64,000 nt of DNA, taken from Pseudo-nitzschia pungens. Its lineage: Eukaryota > Bacillariophyta > Bacillariophyceae > Bacillariales > Bacillariaceae. Positions 59,366 to 64,000 of this stretch are shown here, in pieces. Each line of letters starts with the position of its first letter. Within the stretch, counting starts at the first letter, position 1. The translations under genes were made by a program, and so were the position numbers. The notes beneath the pieces are model-generated. The model was not told the DNA's origin. It worked only from the letters and a program-made list of their open reading frames with translations, and ran no database searches. The DNA lies in assembly GCA_037355855.1 (NCBI GenBank), contig CM074759.1, positions 4,526,001-4,590,000 of the forward strand. Reading direction: 5' to 3'.

Positions 59366-62105
59366 TGCGAACGCAGCAAAAACAATCGTTCGAAACATCT
59401 TACAGGATATATCGAACACGGATCCGAATCGATCCAAGGGTACAACAGACGCATCAGCATCGATCAACGCGATCGATCGAAATAAGACAGCAGCAGCAAC
59501 AAAAGGACCAACCTTGTCCCTGACAAGAAATTGGTCTACCGGTACAGCAAAAAATCTCTATTGCAATCCCGGAAACTCCAAAGACTACACCAAAGGAGGT
59601 GCGTTGGAGCAAAATTATTTAAAGCTGCTGTCGACTGCTGGAAATACAACCAAAAATACAGCAGAACAGGCATCGAATAAGAGCATCGTGGCTCCTACTT
59701 CGAATACGAGCAACGTGGCTCCTATTCTTCTAACCAACGTACAGTACATACAAGGCATCCCTCTAAAAGCAAGACCACTACTAGCGCTGCTAGACAGTGG
59801 ATCCTCCGGAACTCTAATCAACAAGAGAGCACTACCATTCGGAACCATACCAACCAGAAGCAAACATCAGGTTCTAACAACTACAGCAAACGGAACCTTC
59901 GATACTACAGAATACATCACCATGAAGAACATCAAGTTACAAGAGTTTGGCAACTACACCATCGACCTACAAGAGGCAAGACTATTCCACTCCCCCAACT
60001 GCAGATATGATCTCATACTAGGCAGAGACTTCCTCCACCGAGCACAGATCAATCTCCTATTCAAAGAAGGCACAGTACAATGGATGAACAGAACCATTCC
60101 TATGAAGGATACATCCCTATACCATGAGACCGACTACACCATGCTCATGGAAGAACTCGAAGATGCCGAACTCTTCGCTGATGATCTCTCCTTTGCCAAT
60201 CCATACAAGTCCAAGGTCATCCTCGATAGAGCCTACCAAGAAACAGATCCATCCACAGTGGCACAGCAGCAGTCCCACATGTCCAAGCAAGAGCAGCAGC
60301 AGTTCCAAGCAATACTAAACAAATACCCTAACGTCTTCAATGGGGAACTCGGCAAGTACCCACACAAGCAAATCTCTCTAAGACTCAAGCCCGGATCCAA
60401 GCCCATACACAAGAAGCCTTATCCAGTTGCATACAAAAGAGAAGACCTATTCAAAAGGGAGCTCCAGAATCTTTGTAATGATGGAGTACTCAAAAGATGC
60501 ACCGGACCAGCTGAATGGGCGTTCCCAACCTTCATAGTACCAAAGAAAGACAACCGAGTCAGATGGGTATCAGACTTCAGAGAACTAAATGAACTGCTTG
60601 AAAGACGTCCTTATCCAATTCCCCGGATACAGGATATCATGAACAAGAGGGGCAAGTACACTCACTTTACCAAGATTGACTTGTCCATGCAATACTACTG
60701 CTTTGAACTCGACGACGCAAGCAAGAAGCTCTGTACCATAGTGACGCCATATGGTTGTTATGAATACCAACGTCTACCAATGGGTGTCAAAGTCTCTCCA
60801 GATGTTGCCCAGCAACTAATGGAAGATATCCTACAAGACACTGACTGCACTGTCTATATCGATGATATTGGCATCTGGACCAATGGATCCTTTGACCTCC
60901 ACATGAAGACCATTGACAAGATCCTAGACCGGCTCAATCAAAATGGGCTCAAGTGCAACCCACTCAAGTGTGATTGGGCTGTACAAGAGACTGACTTCCT
61001 TGGTTATTGGATGACACCTACAGCTGTTAAACCATGGAGGAAGAAGATAGAAGCTATCCTACACATGGACCGACCAAGAACTGTCACCCAAGTCAAATCC
61101 TTCCTAGGCGCTGTAGGATACTACAGAGATATGTGGCCTCGCCGATCGCATGTCTTAGCTCCTCTATTTGACATAACTGGAACCCCCAAGACTCCTCAAG
61201 CAGCGACCATCAAGGCCAAGCAACGCAAAGCTCCTTCAGCTTTCACTTGGGGACCTGCTCAAGATAAAGCCTTCCAAGAGATGAAAGCAATGGTGGCAGC
61301 AGACGCGCTGAACACCTATCCAGACCTTAACAAGCCCTTTGAACTGTACACTGATGCCTCAGACCTGCAACTTGGCGCTGCTATAATACAAGATGGCAAG
61401 CCTATTGCATACTGGTCAAAGAAACTATCTGATGCCCAAAAGAATTATACTACTATGGAGAAAGAACTCCTAGCGATTGTACTCTGCTGCAAAGAGTACC
61501 GAAAAATGTTACTTGGTGGTGTAATCAATGTATACACTGACCATAAGAACCTTACCTTCCGGACGCTCTCAGTCCAACGAGTCCTCCGGTGGAGACTATT
61601 CCTTGAAGAATTTGGTGTCAATCTCACCTACGTTGAAGGCAAGAAGAATGTTCTTGCTGATGCCTTCTCCAGGCTCCCCCGGATGGATCCACCTACTGTG
61701 GGGAAGAAAGAAGCCCTTGGTAAGGGCACCCTTATTGATTTTTTGAAACTTGAAGTCCCCAAGCAAGATGAAGAACTGTTTCTAACAGAGTTCCCAAATC
61801 TATTCCAGCACTTATGCAATGACGCAGATCAGGAATTACACTCCTGCCTGCTGAACAATGAGTGTCTTATTAACCTACCAAACAACCAGGATCTACAATG
61901 CCCGGTTAACTACTCCAACATCTATCTCCATCAACAAAGGGACCCAACCATCAAGTTCAAGATTCAATCCAAAGCCTTCTTCTACCAAGAACTAGAAGGC
62001 AATAGTATACTCTGCTACGCAAACCAAGCCAATCCCGAATGCTGGAGAATCTACATCCCAGCATCCCTCACCAATGATACCATCAAATGGTATCACCTTC
62101 TGTAG
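59366..62105 (+). pseudogene. Ty3/gypsy Pol: protease, RT, RNase H, integrase start
   Basis: Open from the LINE C junction, in frame with gag. Order: retropepsin-like protease with LLDSGSSGTLI (about 59786); reverse transcriptase with DFRELNELLERRPYPIP, KIDL and YIDD (60855-60866); RNase H with YTDASDLQLGAAI and YTDHKNL; then the start of integrase (KWYHLL). It ends at a TAG at 62103-62105, where the sequence lacks one base relative to the related copy at 22354-23560 (CTTCTGTAGGTC here, CTCCTGTTGGGTC there), so integrase is out of frame. Pol is therefore broken. Confidence 0.88.
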
Positions 62106-63094
62106 GTCATTGTGGATCCACCAGATTACATCAAACTATATCAGCCCGCTTCTACACTGACAACTTAACCAGCCTATGCAAGTCCTACATATGCCCAGAC
62201 CACTGCATCAAATACAAGAACCAGCAATCTAAATATGGCAAGCTCCCACCGAAAGAAGCCCCACTAGCACCATTCAACGAGGTGCATGTGGATTTGATAG
62301 GTCCATGGAAAATCACAGCGCAGGGCAAGAACTACAACTTCAAAGCCCTAACCTGCATTGATCCGGTAACTAACCTCCTAGAAATTATCCGGATCAGAGA
62401 CAAGTCCTCCCAGCATATATCAGACCAATTCAAAAACTGCTGGCTATCAAGATACCCAAGACCTATCAAGTGTATCCATGACAATGGTGGTGAGTTCTTA
62501 GGAGCCGAATTCCAAACTACTCTCAAACAGTATGGAATCCACTCAGTTCCTACAACAATAAAGAACCCCCAGTCAAATGCCATATGCGAGCGCGTCCATC
62601 ATACAGTAGCGGATATCCTACGAGTCCTCGTGCATGTCAACCCTCCACAAGCAAACACCAGAGCCAGTCAGCTCATGGACAATGCTCTGTCCACCTGCAT
62701 GCATGCTTCCAGATGCGCTGTTAATGCTGCCTTACAGGCATCCCCTGGATCACTAGTATTCAATCGGGACATGCTGATAGATCTGCCCTTAACCTCCAAT
62801 CTAATGGCACTACAACAGCTAAGACAGCAGGGGATTAATAAGGCTCTACTCAGAGACAATGCCAAGCGCAAGGAACATACCTTTCAACCCAACGATAAGG
62901 TATGGATGCAAGAACCGGACCCGGACAAGCTGCAGCCAAGACAAACTGGACCCTTCTTGATCCAGCAAGTCAACGAGAATGGCACAGTTAAATTGCAGAA
63001 AGCCCCCTCAATAATGGAAACAGTGAACATCCGGAAGCTGACCCCCTATAAGGAACCGGAGTCGGAATCAACGGCTATTCACTGGTCAACTTAG
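62106..63094 (+). pseudogene. Ty3/gypsy integrase, frameshifted from pol
   Basis: Continues pol in another frame: GHCGSTRLHQTISARFY, YICPDHCIKYK (HHCC zinc finger), catalytic EVHVDLIGPW (D), IHDNGGEF (D), NAICERVHHTVADILRV (E), then GPFLIQQVNENGTVKLQ (GPF/Y-type module). Ends at ...IHWST with TAG. No chromodomain follows. Confidence 0.88.
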
Positions 63095-63125
63095 TAAGCA
63101 GGCTTCGTCTAATCATGAGGCACTA

Positions 63126-63383
63126 TGTGACGGGCTAGTGTAGCTAGCAGTCACGATTAAATAATTAACCGAATCCCACATACGAGCTGACCGGTGTTTG
63201 AATACAAATATTCAAACTGTACGCCGGACGCTCCAGCAATGCATGTGCGCCGTTATTCAAATATAAGCACGGCGCGCTTGTGTATATGCAAACGTTCACA
63301 CGAAAATCGAATCACTCTCTTAAGAGTTAAAATATTAGTCACAATTTCCATACTACTCCAAAATTCTACTCTAGACCGTAACA
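63126..63383 (+). repeat. 3' LTR (258 bp)
   Basis: Same as the 5' LTR apart from one G to A that I can see. Preceded by CATGAGGCACTA, also found before the LTR of the minus-strand copy (22324 side), the presumed plus-strand primer region although it is only weakly purine-rich. Followed by AAGTG. Confidence 0.93.
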
Positions 63384-63388
63384 AAGTG
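63384..63388. repeat. Gypsy target-site duplication, right (AAGTG)
   Basis: Matches 25822-25826. Confidence 0.9.
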
Positions 63389-64000
63389 AGCCTGTATCTG
63401 CCCCTGCGCTGGGAGGCACAATCCAACCAGTAGAAGATTTGGAGAATATTCTATTGGTAGATGGAGACAAGAACCAAGGCCAAATAGAAGTTGTTCGGGG
63501 AGAGAGCCAATGCCCAAGGTGAAAAGAAGGAGCCAGGGCTCTGGCTGCAGGGGATGGACATGGGGGAAGAAAACAGGTCTGAAGAGCCCTAGTCCATAGG
63601 CGCTGTGCTGCTGGAGGCCAAGGTGGGGGAGGACATCTAGGCCAGTCAAGATGATCTCTCAAGTGGTTGGAGGATGTCAGCTGGAAAGCCATGGGAGTAA
63701 GCCTTGTCCCATCTTGGGTACAAATATCAGCAAGGGAAATAGCCTTGAGGGACATCCGAATGTGATTCAAGAGGGACAAGTCAGCACCTCTGAAGCCAGC
63801 TTTGACAAAGGCTTGCATGAGATAAACGTCATTGGATCGAAGCAGAGGAAGATCTGGGAAGTCTTCAACCAAGCTCACAGGGTGAACAGAAAAGAACTTC
63901 CACACGTGCTTGTACCAGCAGGGAGTGATGTATGAAGCAAAGGGATGATAGGGTGTGACACCAAGATGAAGAGGGAACCCAAGTTCAAGCTGAAGAGCTT
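63389..64000 (-). mobile_element. LINE copy D, continuation (runs off the window)
   Basis: Resumes LINE ORF2 on the minus strand exactly where it was left at 25826 (before RNase H, towards the post-RT region). The frame 63905-63366 encodes a recognisable but altered segment (FFSVHPVSLVEDFPDLPLLRSND). The 5' part lies outside the window. Confidence 0.87.

Larger units (their letters stand above)
25827..63383 (+). mobile_element. Ty3/gypsy LTR retrotransposon with nested LINEs
   Basis: Outer 258-bp LTRs at 25827-26084 and 63126-63383 differ at one position that I can see (CTCCG against CTCCA), so the insertion is young. Gag is at 46936-47973, pol at 59366-63094. Two insertions inflate it: LINE A with B inside (26294-46676) and LINE C (48165-59346). 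Pol order is protease, RT, RNase H, integrase, as in Ty3/gypsy. No chromodomain or env is visible. The DNA after the 5' LTR is the palindrome CAGTAATTACTG, with no obvious tRNA primer site. Confidence 0.9.

Overview
The window looks like nuclear DNA of a eukaryotic microalga, most probably a diatom. This rests on three-exon genes with short GT-AG introns (88-105 bp), a eukaryote-specific condensin gene, and wall-to-wall retrotransposons. The species is not identifiable from the sequence alone, and the diatom call is an inference. Only three host-type genes are well supported: a class-3 lipase (2541-4323, minus), the condensin subunit CAP-H/Barren (14072-16981, minus) and a small RusA-like resolvase (19619-20206, minus). 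The resolvase lies inside a 3.65-kb segment bounded by inverted repeats and TA dinucleotides.

Layout. 1-2226: 3' part of a non-autonomous LINE derivative fused to a LINE ORF1 fragment, then unassigned DNA. 2227-5090: a tandem repeat, the lipase gene and small foldback repeats. 5091-11324: a minus-strand 5'-truncated LINE, split by a complete 2-kb non-autonomous LINE derivative, then a plus-strand LINE fragment. 11325-14071: repeat debris with a short LINE 3' end. 14072-17435: CAP-H and its upstream DNA. 17438-21086: the RusA element. 21089-23971: unassigned DNA and a minus-strand Ty3/gypsy 3' fragment. 23972-64000: a nested retroelement stack.

The stack can be ordered by target-site duplications. 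A minus-strand LINE (D) was hit by a plus-strand Ty3/gypsy element (25827-63383; 258-bp LTRs; 5-bp duplication AAGTG). The gypsy element carries LINE A in gag and LINE C between gag and pol. LINE A is itself split by the inverted full-length LINE B. B and C each have intact ORF1 and ORF2 and look coding-competent.

All these LINEs belong to one family. ORF1 is 985-1093 aa and Ser-rich. ORF2 is 1946 aa with endonuclease, reverse transcriptase, RNase H and a C2HC knuckle, and its start codon overlaps the ORF1 stop by 8 nt. The 5' leader is 1.7-1.9 kb and full of small hairpins. The 3' tail is structured and ends in a short A/T-rich microsatellite. The non-autonomous derivative keeps the leader and the tail but has lost both ORFs, so it probably depends on the LINE machinery.

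The observations most worth a second look are the RusA-like gene in its TIR-bounded segment, the covarying hairpin arrays in the LINE leaders, the leader-plus-tail non-autonomous LINE, and the in-frame gag-pol with a single UGA hidden by LINE C.
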